From Bordetella parapertussis (lineage in GTDB: Bacteria > Pseudomonadota > Gammaproteobacteria > Burkholderiales > SG8-41), in NCBI GenBank assembly GCA_945864585.1, contig CAMBCF010000007.1:1-64000 (forward strand): a stretch of 64,000 nucleotides of DNA, read 5' to 3'. The translations under genes were made by a program, and so were the position numbers. Within the stretch, counting starts at the first letter, position 1. Each line of letters starts with the position of its first letter. Below, in pieces: positions 42,063-51,519 of the stretch. The notes beneath the pieces are model-generated. The model did not search any database and had not been told where the DNA came from. It saw nothing but the letters and a program-made list of their open reading frames with translations.

Positions 42063-42464
42063 TTACTTGGTCACCGTCTTGCCGACAGTGCGTCCCTGTG
42101 TATCCTTATGAACTGTGGTATTGCCCTGCGTGGTTGATTTGCCCACGGTCTTGCCGGATGCGTCCACGTGCTTGGTGGTATTGCCCTGGGTAACGGATTT
42201 GCCGGTGGCCTTGCCGGATTTGTCGAAATGTTTGGTGGTGTTGCCCTGGGTGACTGATTTGCCCGCGCTGCTGCCCGTTTTGCTGGTGTGCTTGGTGGTG
42301 TTGCCTTGAGTGACTGACCTGCCGGCGCTGCTGCCACTGCTGGTGGTGTGCTTGCTGGTGGTCGATTTGGAAGTGCTGGATGCGGCCAGTGCATATCCGG
42401 GCGCGGCTATCAGCGTTACTGCCGCCACGGTGATTGCGGCTTTGACAAAGGATTCAATTTTCAT
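42063..42464 (-). CDS. Secreted protein with 20-aa tandem repeats
   Basis: Signal peptide then SSAGKSVTQGNTTKHFDKSG-type unit, about 4.5 copies. Confidence 0.7.
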   Translation of the reverse strand: MKIESFVKAAITVAAVTLIAAPGYALAASSTSKSTTSKHTTSSGSSAGRSVTQGNTTKHTSKTGSSAGKSVTQGNTTKHFDKSGKATGKSVTQGNTTKHVDASGKTVGKSTTQGNTTVHKDTQGRTVGKTVTK

Positions 42465-42617
42465 GATTTTTCCTCTTGAGTTTTGACTACAACGCATTAT
42501 TGGTGATGTTTCCGGCGTGGTCAACCACATCCATGTCGCATGAAACAAAGGTTGCCCCGCCGAGCCGAAATCGAACAGCATCTCCCTGCCGTCGGCGCGC
42601 CCTACGCACACGCCCTA

Positions 42618-43196
42618 TTAGCGCCGGGTGACGACAACAATACCACTGGCCCACGACAGCTTGGTCACGCGAAACGCGTTTAATTGCTCCAAAGTGGCGA
42701 TAAGGGCCACGACTTTTTCGGCATGCCCTTGTGGCCAGTTTGCCTGGGGAAGCATGTCGTCGATCACGTACAGACCCGCCGGAGCCAGCAGAGCAAGCGC
42801 TTCTTCCAGCAAGCGATATTTACCCGGCTCGGTGTCGGCAAAGATGAAGTCAAAGTGCTGCCCGCGAAGCGACGGCAGGAATTCATCGCCATCGGCGCAG
42901 ACGGCCGACAACCGCGGATCCGCGCCCAGGTGCTTTTTCAGGATGGCCGACAGGGCTGCGTCTTTCTCAACGGTGGTTAGATGCGACCCGGAATCCATGC
43001 CATCGAGCAACCATGCGGTGGACAAGCCGGTGCCTGAACCCAGTTCAAGAAAGCGAGCCGATGGTTTGGATGCGGCCAAGGTACGCAACAAGGAGCCGGT
43101 AAGCGGCTCAGACGGCATGGTGAATCCGCAGGCGCGCGTGTCGGCCCACAGAGCGGCAAGCGTCTTTGGCTGATTGAGATTTGCAAGATCGTTCAT
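42618..43196 (-). CDS. O-methyltransferase-like SAM-dependent methyltransferase
   Basis: ARFLELGSGTGLSTAWLLDGM; DFIFADTEPGKY. Confidence 0.85.
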   Translation of the reverse strand: MNDLANLNQPKTLAALWADTRACGFTMPSEPLTGSLLRTLAASKPSARFLELGSGTGLSTAWLLDGMDSGSHLTTVEKDAALSAILKKHLGADPRLSAVCADGDEFLPSLRGQHFDFIFADTEPGKYRLLEEALALLAPAGLYVIDDMLPQANWPQGHAEKVVALIATLEQLNAFRVTKLSWASGIVVVTRR

Positions 43197-43213
43197 AGGG
43201 TTAAGCGCATCCT

Positions 43214-44668
43214 TCAGGCTGGCGTACGCGTCGCATCCAGTCCCGCGAGCCGGCCAAACACCGCGCCCTTTAATACCGAGGTGGCGCCGGTGTAGGTCTT
43301 GTAATACAGGCCGACGACTTCTCCAGCGGCGTAAAGTCCCAGGATCGGAACGCCATCCTGATTGAGCACTTGTGCGCGTGTATTCACTTTGAGTCCGCCG
43401 AAGGTAAGCACGTTGGATGAGATCACCGGGTACGCCTGATACGGCGGTTTGTTGAGCGGGCGCGCCCAGTTGGATTTTGCGGGTGCGAGGCCGCGCGTGG
43501 CGAGATGATCGAGTTCCAGTGGTTTGAACTCACCCGCCACGCAAGCCGCGTTGTAGGCGCTGATCGTGTGTTCCAGTGTCGCAGCAGGGATTTCCAGTTT
43601 TCCGGCGAGTTCGGCGATAGTGGCGCCGGTGATCGGCGGCTGGTCGCTGCGCAGGCCCAGCTTGTAGTTGGGCACATCGTTGATCTGGTTGTCGAGTACC
43701 GTATAAGCGATGCCGTCGGTCTGACTGAAAATCCTGCGCGTGATCGATTCGTACACCGCGTCCACGGTGCCCGGCGCTTCATCGGTGAAGCGCACGCCCT
43801 CCTGATTAACCAGCACGCCGTAGGGAAAAATAAACACCGACGGCTCAGGCCGGCCCGAGCGTGGATCGATGGGCTCCGCATGATAACTGCCGAAATCGCC
43901 ACACGGCGCAGCACCGATGTCGAGCGCCATGCGGATGCCCTCGCCCTTGTTGTAATAACCGCCGCGCGCCACCGGCCGCAGATAGATGGCGCGCGGGCCG
44001 ATGTAGCGCGTCTGCATTTCCGCATTGCCTTCGAAGCCGCCGCAGCCGAGGACGACCTTACCCATGAGGTGCAGCGGCTCGCCTCTGCTGCCGCTGGCGC
44101 GCAAGCCAATCACAGCACCTTGTGCGCTTTGCAGCAGCCCGGTGGCGGTGGTTTCATAAAAAAAGCGCACGCCGCGTTTTTCGGCGGCGGCGGCGAGCGC
44201 TTCAATCAGCGCCAGCCCGCCACCGATGGGCAACAAGCGCGGTTGCGATTTAGTCAAAAACTGCGTCGGCAGGAAATCGAATTTCACGCCGAAGGTTTTC
44301 AGCCATTGCACAGTGGGACCGCAGGCATTGGCGAAGGCGGCAATCAGTTCCGGATCGGCAAAGCTCAGCGTTTTCACGATGGCGGGCCAGGTGTCGTATG
44401 CCTGCATGGTATGTTTAATCAGCTCCGGATCGAGATAGCCGCCGCCGTTCTGCGCCAGATGCGTTTCAAAATCGTCGGTGACTTCGGTGTCGCTTTTCAT
44501 GCGCAGATAGGCGTCGGTATAACGCGTGTTGCCGCCGCGTTCTTCGATGGGCGCGCGTTCGAGCACGGCGACGCGCGCGCCATTTTCCGCTGCTGCAACC
44601 GCTGCGCACAGGCCGGCGATGCCACAGCCGGCGACAACCACATCGAATGATTGCGAGGACAGGCTCAC
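43214..44668 (-). CDS. FAD-dependent fumarate reductase/tricarballylate dehydrogenase-like protein
   Basis: FDVVVAGCGIAGLCAAVAAAENGARVAVLERAP; GTG start at 44668 (ORF-track start lies in a repeat element). Confidence 0.85.
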   Translation of the reverse strand: MSLSSQSFDVVVAGCGIAGLCAAVAAAENGARVAVLERAPIEERGGNTRYTDAYLRMKSDTEVTDDFETHLAQNGGGYLDPELIKHTMQAYDTWPAIVKTLSFADPELIAAFANACGPTVQWLKTFGVKFDFLPTQFLTKSQPRLLPIGGGLALIEALAAAAEKRGVRFFYETTATGLLQSAQGAVIGLRASGSRGEPLHLMGKVVLGCGGFEGNAEMQTRYIGPRAIYLRPVARGGYYNKGEGIRMALDIGAAPCGDFGSYHAEPIDPRSGRPEPSVFIFPYGVLVNQEGVRFTDEAPGTVDAVYESITRRIFSQTDGIAYTVLDNQINDVPNYKLGLRSDQPPITGATIAELAGKLEIPAATLEHTISAYNAACVAGEFKPLELDHLATRGLAPAKSNWARPLNKPPYQAYPVISSNVLTFGGLKVNTRAQVLNQDGVPILGLYAAGEVVGLYYKTYTGATSVLKGAVFGRLAGLDATRTPA

Positions 44669-44672
44669 GGTG

Positions 44673-44822
44673 CAGGGTAAATTTGTTCTATGAAATTTAT
44701 GATGAAAATCAATGACGGTAGGGTGGGCACGCTTTTGTGCCCACGCGGATACCAAACCGCGTGGGCAGACGATAAACCTGTCTGCCCACCCTACGCTATT
44801 CTCTGAGAACAAATTTACCCTG
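44673..44822. mobile_element. MITE-like 150-bp element
   Basis: 17-bp perfect terminal inverted repeats cagggtaaatttgttct / agaacaaatttaccctg, flanked by 10-bp direct repeat gctcacggtg (44663-44672, 44823-44832). Confidence 0.75.
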
Positions 44823-44903
44823 GCTCACGGTGCGTTCTCCCTGAGGTTAGTACGCGACTAAGCTACAATCCATCAGTTTACAACGATACGGATTGATCGA
44901 ATC

Positions 44904-45719
44904 ATGGCCATGCGCATCTGGCACCAGAGTTTTACCGTGTTACAGGATTTGCCTGCCTATGACGAGGCACTCACAGCACATTTCAAAAAAGTCGCGCGGC
45001 CCGACACTGAAATCGTGATGCATGGCATGGCGGCGGGCACTTATCCAACAAGTTATCCCGGCACTGATATCTGCTTTGACGTGATTCAACGCCTGCACGG
45101 GCCGCAATTCCTGATGGCGGGCATTGCCGCCGAAGAAGCGGGGTTTGATGCCTACGCCATCAGCAGCATACCCGACATCATGCTGCGTGAGACACGCGCT
45201 TCACTCAATATCCCGGTGGTGGGCTATGGCGAGTCGGCGATGCTGTTTGCGTGTACGCTGGGCGAAAAATTCGGCATCCTCAATTTCATCGAAGGCATGG
45301 CCGGCCAATTGGCCGACAACGCACATCGTTATGGTTTGAGCAGCCGCTTTACCGCGGCGCGCCAGGTGGGGTTTACCTTTGCCGATGTGCTGAAGGGATT
45401 CAGCAACCCGACGGAGCTAATCGAGCACTTCAAGCTAGCGGCACGCAAAATGATAGCCGATGGCGCCGATGTGATTATTCCCGGCGAAGCGCCGCTGTGC
45501 GTGTTGCTCGCGCGCAATGGCGTGAACCGCGTGGACGACGCGCCGGTGATGGATTCGCTGGCGGCATGGGTCAAGATGGCCGAGTCGCTGGTGGATTTGC
45601 GGCGCAGCAGCGGTTTGTCGCCCAGCCGTCGCGGCTATTTTCAGGCGCTGGCGCCGCGTGAGCGGCTCAAGGCGTTACTGGCGTTTTATGGTCAGGATCG
45701 GCTTGCACCGAAGGCGTAG
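44904..45719 (+). CDS. Asp/Glu/hydantoin racemase family protein
   Basis: RIWHQSFTVL...; GYGESAMLFACTLGEKFGIL; ADVIIPGEAPLCVLL. Confidence 0.82.
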   Translation: MAMRIWHQSFTVLQDLPAYDEALTAHFKKVARPDTEIVMHGMAAGTYPTSYPGTDICFDVIQRLHGPQFLMAGIAAEEAGFDAYAISSIPDIMLRETRASLNIPVVGYGESAMLFACTLGEKFGILNFIEGMAGQLADNAHRYGLSSRFTAARQVGFTFADVLKGFSNPTELIEHFKLAARKMIADGADVIIPGEAPLCVLLARNGVNRVDDAPVMDSLAAWVKMAESLVDLRRSSGLSPSRRGYFQALAPRERLKALLAFYGQDRLAPKA

Positions 45720-45736
45720 ATGATGAGATGCGTTCT

Positions 45737-45836
45737 TGTCGCATTGTTTACGCCACCGCAATACGAAGCGCACTTGCGTGCGGAGCTGGCGAAATACGCG
45801 TGCATCGTTAAGGCCGCCGGCATCAAGGCCGAGTAG
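45737..45836 (+). pseudogene. C-terminal remnant of Bug/TctC gene
   Basis: Frame reads ALFTPPQYEAHLRAELAKYACIVKAAGIKAE*. Confidence 0.75.
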
Positions 45837-45954
45837 GCCGATATCTCGCTGGAGCGCATTCTGGTGACAGGCAGGCGCAACTTTACGAAGCTTTAAACTA
45901 GCGAAAGAAGGGCGTTCATCCAACTACTGCTACCTTCAGTGTGCTAGACCAACG

Positions 45955-46473
45955 CTATTGACGAGATTTCTTTGCACGCCGTGGCGCAATTGGTTTTTGT
46001 TCCGCAGTCTGAATAGATGGTGTGGAATGTATAGCGCCGTTTCTTGTCACGGCATCTTCGAAATTCATTCCTGGCAGGGTAAGCACACCACTGGCAAATC
46101 GTGACGTCAACGAGAGCACTATCTCCCTGATGGCGCCGTACAAAATGGAAGCGCCGTTGACTGTTACCAAACTCTCTCGTTTCTCCTTGGGCAGCCCCGG
46201 CAAGACGTTGAACACGCCAATTACTCCAATGTCAACATTGTAGGGAGCTGTTTTTCCTTCTGCGTTGTCGATCGTTATTTCGAGATCTATGAGGAAATCC
46301 CGCGGGTCATCCTCTTGTCCAGGCTTACCGGCTACTCCCACTTTCGCACGAATATTTACTCCATTGAAATCAAATCCAATGGTTTTGCCAACAGAGTTTT
46401 TTTCGGAGACGCTGGGCGCTACAGCGACTTTCGTATAGATTACGTGTCGCAATTGAATGGGGCTAGGGCGCAT
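45955..46473 (-). CDS. SecB-like chaperone (putative TAC chaperone)
   Basis: LRHVIYTKVAVAPS..., ASILYGAIREIVLSLTSRFASGVLTLPGMNFED, SecB-like C-terminal pattern. Confidence 0.7.
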   Translation of the reverse strand: MRPSPIQLRHVIYTKVAVAPSVSEKNSVGKTIGFDFNGVNIRAKVGVAGKPGQEDDPRDFLIDLEITIDNAEGKTAPYNVDIGVIGVFNVLPGLPKEKRESLVTVNGASILYGAIREIVLSLTSRFASGVLTLPGMNFEDAVTRNGAIHSTPSIQTAEQKPIAPRRAKKSRQ

Positions 46474-46491
46474 GGAACCTCTGTGGTTTGA

Positions 46492-47103
46492 TTAAGCAAC
46501 TTTCCAATTTGTGGGACGCGATGCCGGACCCGGATGATAAATTTGATCGTTGCTGGCGGTCGATATCTCAAGAAAACCCTTCAAGGCATTAGACGTAGCC
46601 TCATTACGTGTATTCGCGAGCAAGAAATATTCGTCACGAAACTTGATCCGAAATGTCTCTATTACAACTCTTGATGTCTCGGTAAGCGCGATATTCAGAC
46701 GCTCGGCAAGCGGGATCATGAGCCAGGGGTAAGCACCGACTAGCCAAATCAACCGATCCATGGCCTCGCTTTGAGTAATCTCGTCGTTTTCGTACTTGGA
46801 GAATGCAACAGGACCGCCGCCAAAGAGCTTTGCGGCCTGGTTCTGATTCAGTCCCAGGAGCTTTCGAACTTGCCGAACCTGCTCGCCGGTCAGCAGCCCA
46901 TAGTGTTTCTTCCTTACTTGACGCATGGCGCGAGCGTTGAAACGAAGGTCCTCGTTGAGGGCCATTTCGCCTCCGCAGGACTCGCACCAATGCATGTGGA
47001 AAGGTACTTCGGCGGCGATGCCATCAATCTCTACCGTTTTTGCGGATGCATCAAGACGAAGAGAATCGCTCCCGCACATCACGCACGAGGTTTTCTTTTC
47101 CAT
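46492..47103 (-). CDS. MqsA-family antitoxin (YgiT zinc finger plus HTH) with C-terminal extension
   Basis: CVMCGSD...CESCGGE; LTGEQVRQVRKLLGLNQNQAAKLFGGGPVAFSKYENDE. Confidence 0.85.
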   Translation of the reverse strand: MEKKTSCVMCGSDSLRLDASAKTVEIDGIAAEVPFHMHWCESCGGEMALNEDLRFNARAMRQVRKKHYGLLTGEQVRQVRKLLGLNQNQAAKLFGGGPVAFSKYENDEITQSEAMDRLIWLVGAYPWLMIPLAERLNIALTETSRVVIETFRIKFRDEYFLLANTRNEATSNALKGFLEISTASNDQIYHPGPASRPTNWKVA

Positions 47104-47129
47104 TTTTGGCTTTCCGATTTGCAACGCTA

Positions 47130-47603
47130 TCAGAGGTGGACGGATACCAACATTACAACTATCTTCATTGGTGATATGCATAGCTTGAAATAATATTCCA
47201 CGTCGCCTTCCCAACCGCTAATGGCAACACGCTCCCTAGTCTTGATCTGATAAGCATCACAGGGCAGCCATAACATTTCCTCTCGCACCTTGACACCTTC
47301 CTTCCTACTGCTCTTGCACCACATGGATTTGTCGTAGTGGTGTTCATTCAGATCGAGCATTCGCGTGGCCAAGCCAGCGGCTGATAACTCCAATTTTTGA
47401 ATATCTGCTGCGCAGTCGCTGGTAACTGGGATTATCAGATTCAAACCTTCATCGGCCAACTGCGCTTTTGCGATTTCATGAACATCGGCAAGTTTCCACA
47501 CCCTTTTGGGGATGGTTCGGCTGCGATCATTGTCCTCAGTCGGTGGAGGCCACGGCAGGTCTGGTCTCTGCCTGACAAAAGGATTAGGGTGGCCAGAAAT
47601 CAT
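47130..47603 (-). CDS. MqsR-like toxin (putative)
   Basis: Upstream of MqsA-like gene; HHYDKSMWCKSSRK...LPCDAYQIKTRE...VEYYFKLCISPMKIVVMLVSVH resembles the MqsR/RelE-fold C-terminus. Confidence 0.6.
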   Translation of the reverse strand: MISGHPNPFVRQRPDLPWPPPTEDNDRSRTIPKRVWKLADVHEIAKAQLADEGLNLIIPVTSDCAADIQKLELSAAGLATRMLDLNEHHYDKSMWCKSSRKEGVKVREEMLWLPCDAYQIKTRERVAISGWEGDVEYYFKLCISPMKIVVMLVSVHL

Positions 47604-47610
47604 TTGTAAT

Positions 47611-47625
47611 TTACCATATTGGTAA
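47611..47625. promoter_or_regulatory. Putative operator of toxin-antitoxin module
   Basis: Perfect palindrome ttacca-tat-tggtaa immediately upstream of the toxin. Confidence 0.55.
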
Positions 47626-47891
47626 GTTTAGGCAAGTGCAATTTTAGGCTCAAATCCATGAAGTTATCCACACCGATTGTAGCAAGACTTTATATCATTA
47701 GATCTCACTACAATATATTCATCTAATTTCAATAGCGTTTAATGTTGAAAGAGAATAAATTTAATCTAGAGAAATAAAATAAATTAGTTATTTAAAACAA
47801 ATAGTTATAATATAAATTAGCATTTGAACAGTTTGGTAACTTATGGGTTATCTAAAAAATAAACTCCTGGATACTAGCAACATACAAAAGT

Positions 47892-47903
47892 ATGATATAT
47901 CAT
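47892..47903. promoter_or_regulatory. Putative operator upstream of XRE-helicase operon
   Basis: Perfect 12-bp palindrome atgatatatcat ~37 bp before ATG in an AT-rich leader. Confidence 0.4.
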
Positions 47904-47939
47904 TTGATATATTGCAACAATAATATCACGCCATAACAA

Positions 47940-50900
47940 ATGGATTCAGAAGAAGTCAAGTCGTTACGCAAATCCCTGGGCCTGACACAACAGAAGTTGG
48001 CCGAGCTGCTGGGGGTTTCCTTCGTCACATTGAACCGCTGGGAGAACGGGCAGGTGAGCCCGTCGAAACTTGCGCTCAATAAGCTACATGGGCTGCGAAA
48101 CAAAGGGATAGCGGTAGCTGAGGAGTCAGTCCAGCCGTCGGCAGCCAAATCATTGGCAGATACCAGGCTCGACTTCCTCGGCAATGCCAACGAGGTGCGC
48201 GTCCTGGTGGAAGGCGAGCGCCTGAGTTACGGCCATCTTTTCAATCCGGCTTTTGCCGCCGAGATCAGCCAGATCGACCCGCTTCCACATCAGCGTATTG
48301 CAGTTTACGAACGCATGCTAAATCAACCGCGTCTGAGGTTCCTGCTCGCGGATGATGCCGGTGCCGGCAAGACCATCATGACCGGGCTGTATGTCCGCGA
48401 GAGTCTTACCCGCCGCACTATACGTCGCGTGTTGATCGTTTCCCCGGCCGGGCTAATCGGAAACTGGGCGCGGGAACTGCGCAATCTGTTTCAGTTAACG
48501 TTCCGCATCGTTTCCAGCGCCGACGCGCGTAAGGACAACCCATTCGTTGGTCCTGAGAGCGACTTGGTTATCGTTAGCATCGATTCGCTGCGCGGTTCGA
48601 CACTGTTCAAGGCACTGGGCGATCCCGCTACTCTGCCCTACGACCTCGTGGTATTCGACGAGGCACACAAGCTCTCGGCCAATCGCGACCCCGACGGCAC
48701 GTTCAGGCCAACCGATCGCTATCGTCTCGCCGAGGCGCTGGCCGGCGTGCGCGATATTCCGGACGACTGGCGCCTGCCGTGGAGCACGCATCACCTGTTA
48801 CTGCTGACGGCGACGCCGCACATGGGCAAGGACATTCCGTATTACTACCTGTGGCGTTTGCTGGAGCCAGAAGTCTTCAGCACGGAAACGGCGTTCAAGC
48901 TATTCCCTAACGATGCCCGCCGCCGCTACTTCATCCGCCGCGTCAAGGAGGAGATGGTTGATCTGCGCGGACGCCCGCTATACGCGCTGCGCACCTGCGA
49001 CACCCACAGCTACGATCTCACCCAGGGCAACGTTAGCGAGCAAACGCTCTACGACGAGACCACCAAATACATTCGCCACTACTATAACCAGGCGGGATTG
49101 CTCAACCGATCGGCAGCGCGCTTTGCGATGACAGTGTTTCAGCGCCGGCTCGCCAGCAGCACGTGGGCGCTGTTGTGTTCATTCCGCAGGCGTTTTGAAC
49201 GGCTCGAAACGCTGATCGACGATCTCCAGTCCGGTCGCATTCCCGAAGAGCAATTGCGCGAACAGCAGAAAAAGCTCGATCGCCAGGTTCACGATACGCT
49301 GGACGAGAAATCCGCCGACGAGGAATCGACCGACAACGGCATAGAAGAGCACGAAAAAGACGAAGCGGAAGCGCTGGGCGCTTTCGTAGCTACGTCAGTT
49401 GCCGAGCTCATCGCCGAGCGCGAAAAAGTCCGCGAACTGATCCGCCTTGCCGAGCGGGTTTATGAGCAGGGTCGTGAATCCAAGTTTGAAAAGATGCGGG
49501 AGCTGCTACGCAATCCGCAGTTTGAGAACCAAAAGATCATTATTTACACCGAGCACAGGGACACGCTCGAATTCCTCATGCGTCGTCTGGATGCCATGGG
49601 GTACGCGGGCCAAGTAGCGTTTATTCACGGCGGCCTCGACTTCGAAAAGCGTGACGCTCAGGTAGAACGATTCCGCCGTCCACATGGGCAGGCTGCAGGT
49701 GAGGAGAGCGGCGCCCGTTTTTTTGTGGGCACGGATGCCGCGGCCGAAGGCATTAACCTCCAGTTCTGCTGGGTGCTGATCAATTACGACGTGCCATGGA
49801 ACCCGGCGCGGCTTGAGCAGCGCATGGGCCGCATTCACCGATACGGCCAGAAAAAAGACCAGGTTGTTATTCTCAACCTCGTTGCCGGCAAAACCCGCGA
49901 AGGCCGTGTCGTCAAGGTCTTGCTCGACAAACTGGAAGAGATTCGCGTCGCGCTCGGCTCGGACAAGGTGTTCGATGTCATCGGCCGGATATTCGAAGGT
50001 GTGTCGCTGACGGATTACCTGCACAAGGCGATACTCTCCGACGACGCAGCGGACCACGAAGCCATGGATCTGGCGGGGCAGCTCACCGTGGAACAGGTCC
50101 GCGCCATCGCAGCGCGCGAGGAAAGCATTTATGGCAAAGGCGGCGAAGTCATACGGGACCTGCCCAAGCTGCAGGAAGCCCTGCATATCGAAGAGATGCG
50201 ACGGCTGCTGCCGGGCTATGTGCGACGCTATCTAGAACATGCGGCGCCCGTCATCGGTGTGGACCTTGTGGGTAATATGGACGCGGCCTTCTTTCTGCGT
50301 GCGCGCACGCGCGGCGCGCTGGACAGCGTCATACCACTGCTCGAAAGTTACCCGGATTCAGCCCGCAACCGCTTGACGGTCTATCGGCCTGACGACAGGC
50401 GCGATGCGATTTTTTTGCATCCGGGCGAACCCGTGTTCGAGCGATTGTCTGCGCTTGCCATCGAGCATTGTCGCCCGGCTGGGCGGCAGGGTGCGGTATT
50501 CATCGATCCATCCGCAACCCGTCCCTATTTGTTTCACGTGGCTCGCGTCAGCGTAGTTCGCGGCGTAGATCAGGGATTTCCCTCGCTGCATCAGGAAGAA
50601 ATGCTTGAACAACGGCTGGTCGGCGTGCGGCAGTTTGCAGATAACCGGCTCGACGAAGCACCGGTTGAGCAACTGCTGTTGCTGAAACCCGGCGCTAAAG
50701 TTGATTCCTCCGCCGTGCCGTTTCTGGCGCAGGGAACAACCTACCGGGCCGCAGCCGAGCAGCACGTCAGGGTAGAGGTTCTTAAAAAGATTAGTGGAAT
50801 CAATCTATTATCCGCGCAGGGGCGTTTGCGCGATGCCGAAGCCTATCTTCGCCGCGCCTACGATTACCAGGAATCGGAACTGGCTTCTGCGCGGAAACGC

Positions 50901-51500
50901 TACACCGAGAAAGCACGCGACGGCGACAAGCGCGCCGGATTGGAACTGGAGCGTATCAAGAACCAGCAGCGCAGCTTGGCCGAGCGGCGAGAACTTGCGG
51001 TCGCACAGTTGCGACGTGAGGTCGAGCTGATTCAGCCGGGTGAGGTTGAACTCATCGCAACAGCGCTGGTGCAGCCGTCATTTGACGTCGAGGATATCAA
51101 GGCCCGCGATGCGGAAGTCGAACGCATCGCGATGGAAATTACGATTGCGCACGAGATTAGCCAGGGTGCCGATGTGCGGGACGTTTCGATCCCGGAGAAA
51201 GCGCGGGTTGCAGGACTGACGGATTATCCGGGTTTTGATGTGTTGTCGAAACGACACGCTGGCGACGAGCGGGCGATTGAGGTCAAGGGCCGAGTCGGCA
51301 CCAGTGACGTGGAGCTCACTGAAAACGAATGGGCAAAGGCGATAAATCTTCGCGACCGGTACTGGCTTTATGTGGTGTTCGACTGTGGTAGCGCTACTCC
51401 CAGATTAGCGCGAGTAAGAGATCCTTTTGGAGCACTGCTCGCGCGCGCAAAGGGTAGTTTTGTGGTGAGTGCCAGCGCAGTACTGGGAGCGTCGGAATAG
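47940..51500 (+). CDS. XRE HTH - SNF2-type helicase - DUF3883 fusion protein
   Basis: HTH VKSLRKSLGLTQQKLAELLGVSFVTLNRWENG; LLADDAGAGKTIMTGLYV; VFDEAHKL; C-terminal DUF3883-like AIEVKGRVGTSDVELTENEWAKA. Confidence 0.88.
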   Translation: MDSEEVKSLRKSLGLTQQKLAELLGVSFVTLNRWENGQVSPSKLALNKLHGLRNKGIAVAEESVQPSAAKSLADTRLDFLGNANEVRVLVEGERLSYGHLFNPAFAAEISQIDPLPHQRIAVYERMLNQPRLRFLLADDAGAGKTIMTGLYVRESLTRRTIRRVLIVSPAGLIGNWARELRNLFQLTFRIVSSADARKDNPFVGPESDLVIVSIDSLRGSTLFKALGDPATLPYDLVVFDEAHKLSANRDPDGTFRPTDRYRLAEALAGVRDIPDDWRLPWSTHHLLLLTATPHMGKDIPYYYLWRLLEPEVFSTETAFKLFPNDARRRYFIRRVKEEMVDLRGRPLYALRTCDTHSYDLTQGNVSEQTLYDETTKYIRHYYNQAGLLNRSAARFAMTVFQRRLASSTWALLCSFRRRFERLETLIDDLQSGRIPEEQLREQQKKLDRQVHDTLDEKSADEESTDNGIEEHEKDEAEALGAFVATSVAELIAEREKVRELIRLAERVYEQGRESKFEKMRELLRNPQFENQKIIIYTEHRDTLEFLMRRLDAMGYAGQVAFIHGGLDFEKRDAQVERFRRPHGQAAGEESGARFFVGTDAAAEGINLQFCWVLINYDVPWNPARLEQRMGRIHRYGQKKDQVVILNLVAGKTREGRVVKVLLDKLEEIRVALGSDKVFDVIGRIFEGVSLTDYLHKAILSDDAADHEAMDLAGQLTVEQVRAIAAREESIYGKGGEVIRDLPKLQEALHIEEMRRLLPGYVRRYLEHAAPVIGVDLVGNMDAAFFLRARTRGALDSVIPLLESYPDSARNRLTVYRPDDRRDAIFLHPGEPVFERLSALAIEHCRPAGRQGAVFIDPSATRPYLFHVARVSVVRGVDQGFPSLHQEEMLEQRLVGVRQFADNRLDEAPVEQLLLLKPGAKVDSSAVPFLAQGTTYRAAAEQHVRVEVLKKISGINLLSAQGRLRDAEAYLRRAYDYQESELASARKRYTEKARDGDKRAGLELERIKNQQRSLAERRELAVAQLRREVELIQPGEVELIATALVQPSFDVEDIKARDAEVERIAMEITIAHEISQGADVRDVSIPEKARVAGLTDYPGFDVLSKRHAGDERAIEVKGRVGTSDVELTENEWAKAINLRDRYWLYVVFDCGSATPRLARVRDPFGALLARAKGSFVVSASAVLGASE

Positions 51501-51519
51501 CGACTTAAAGAGGTCACAT

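Noticed and set aside
43505-44650. 381-aa ORF opposite the FAD flavoprotein
   Set aside because: Antisense shadow ORF without domain signal.
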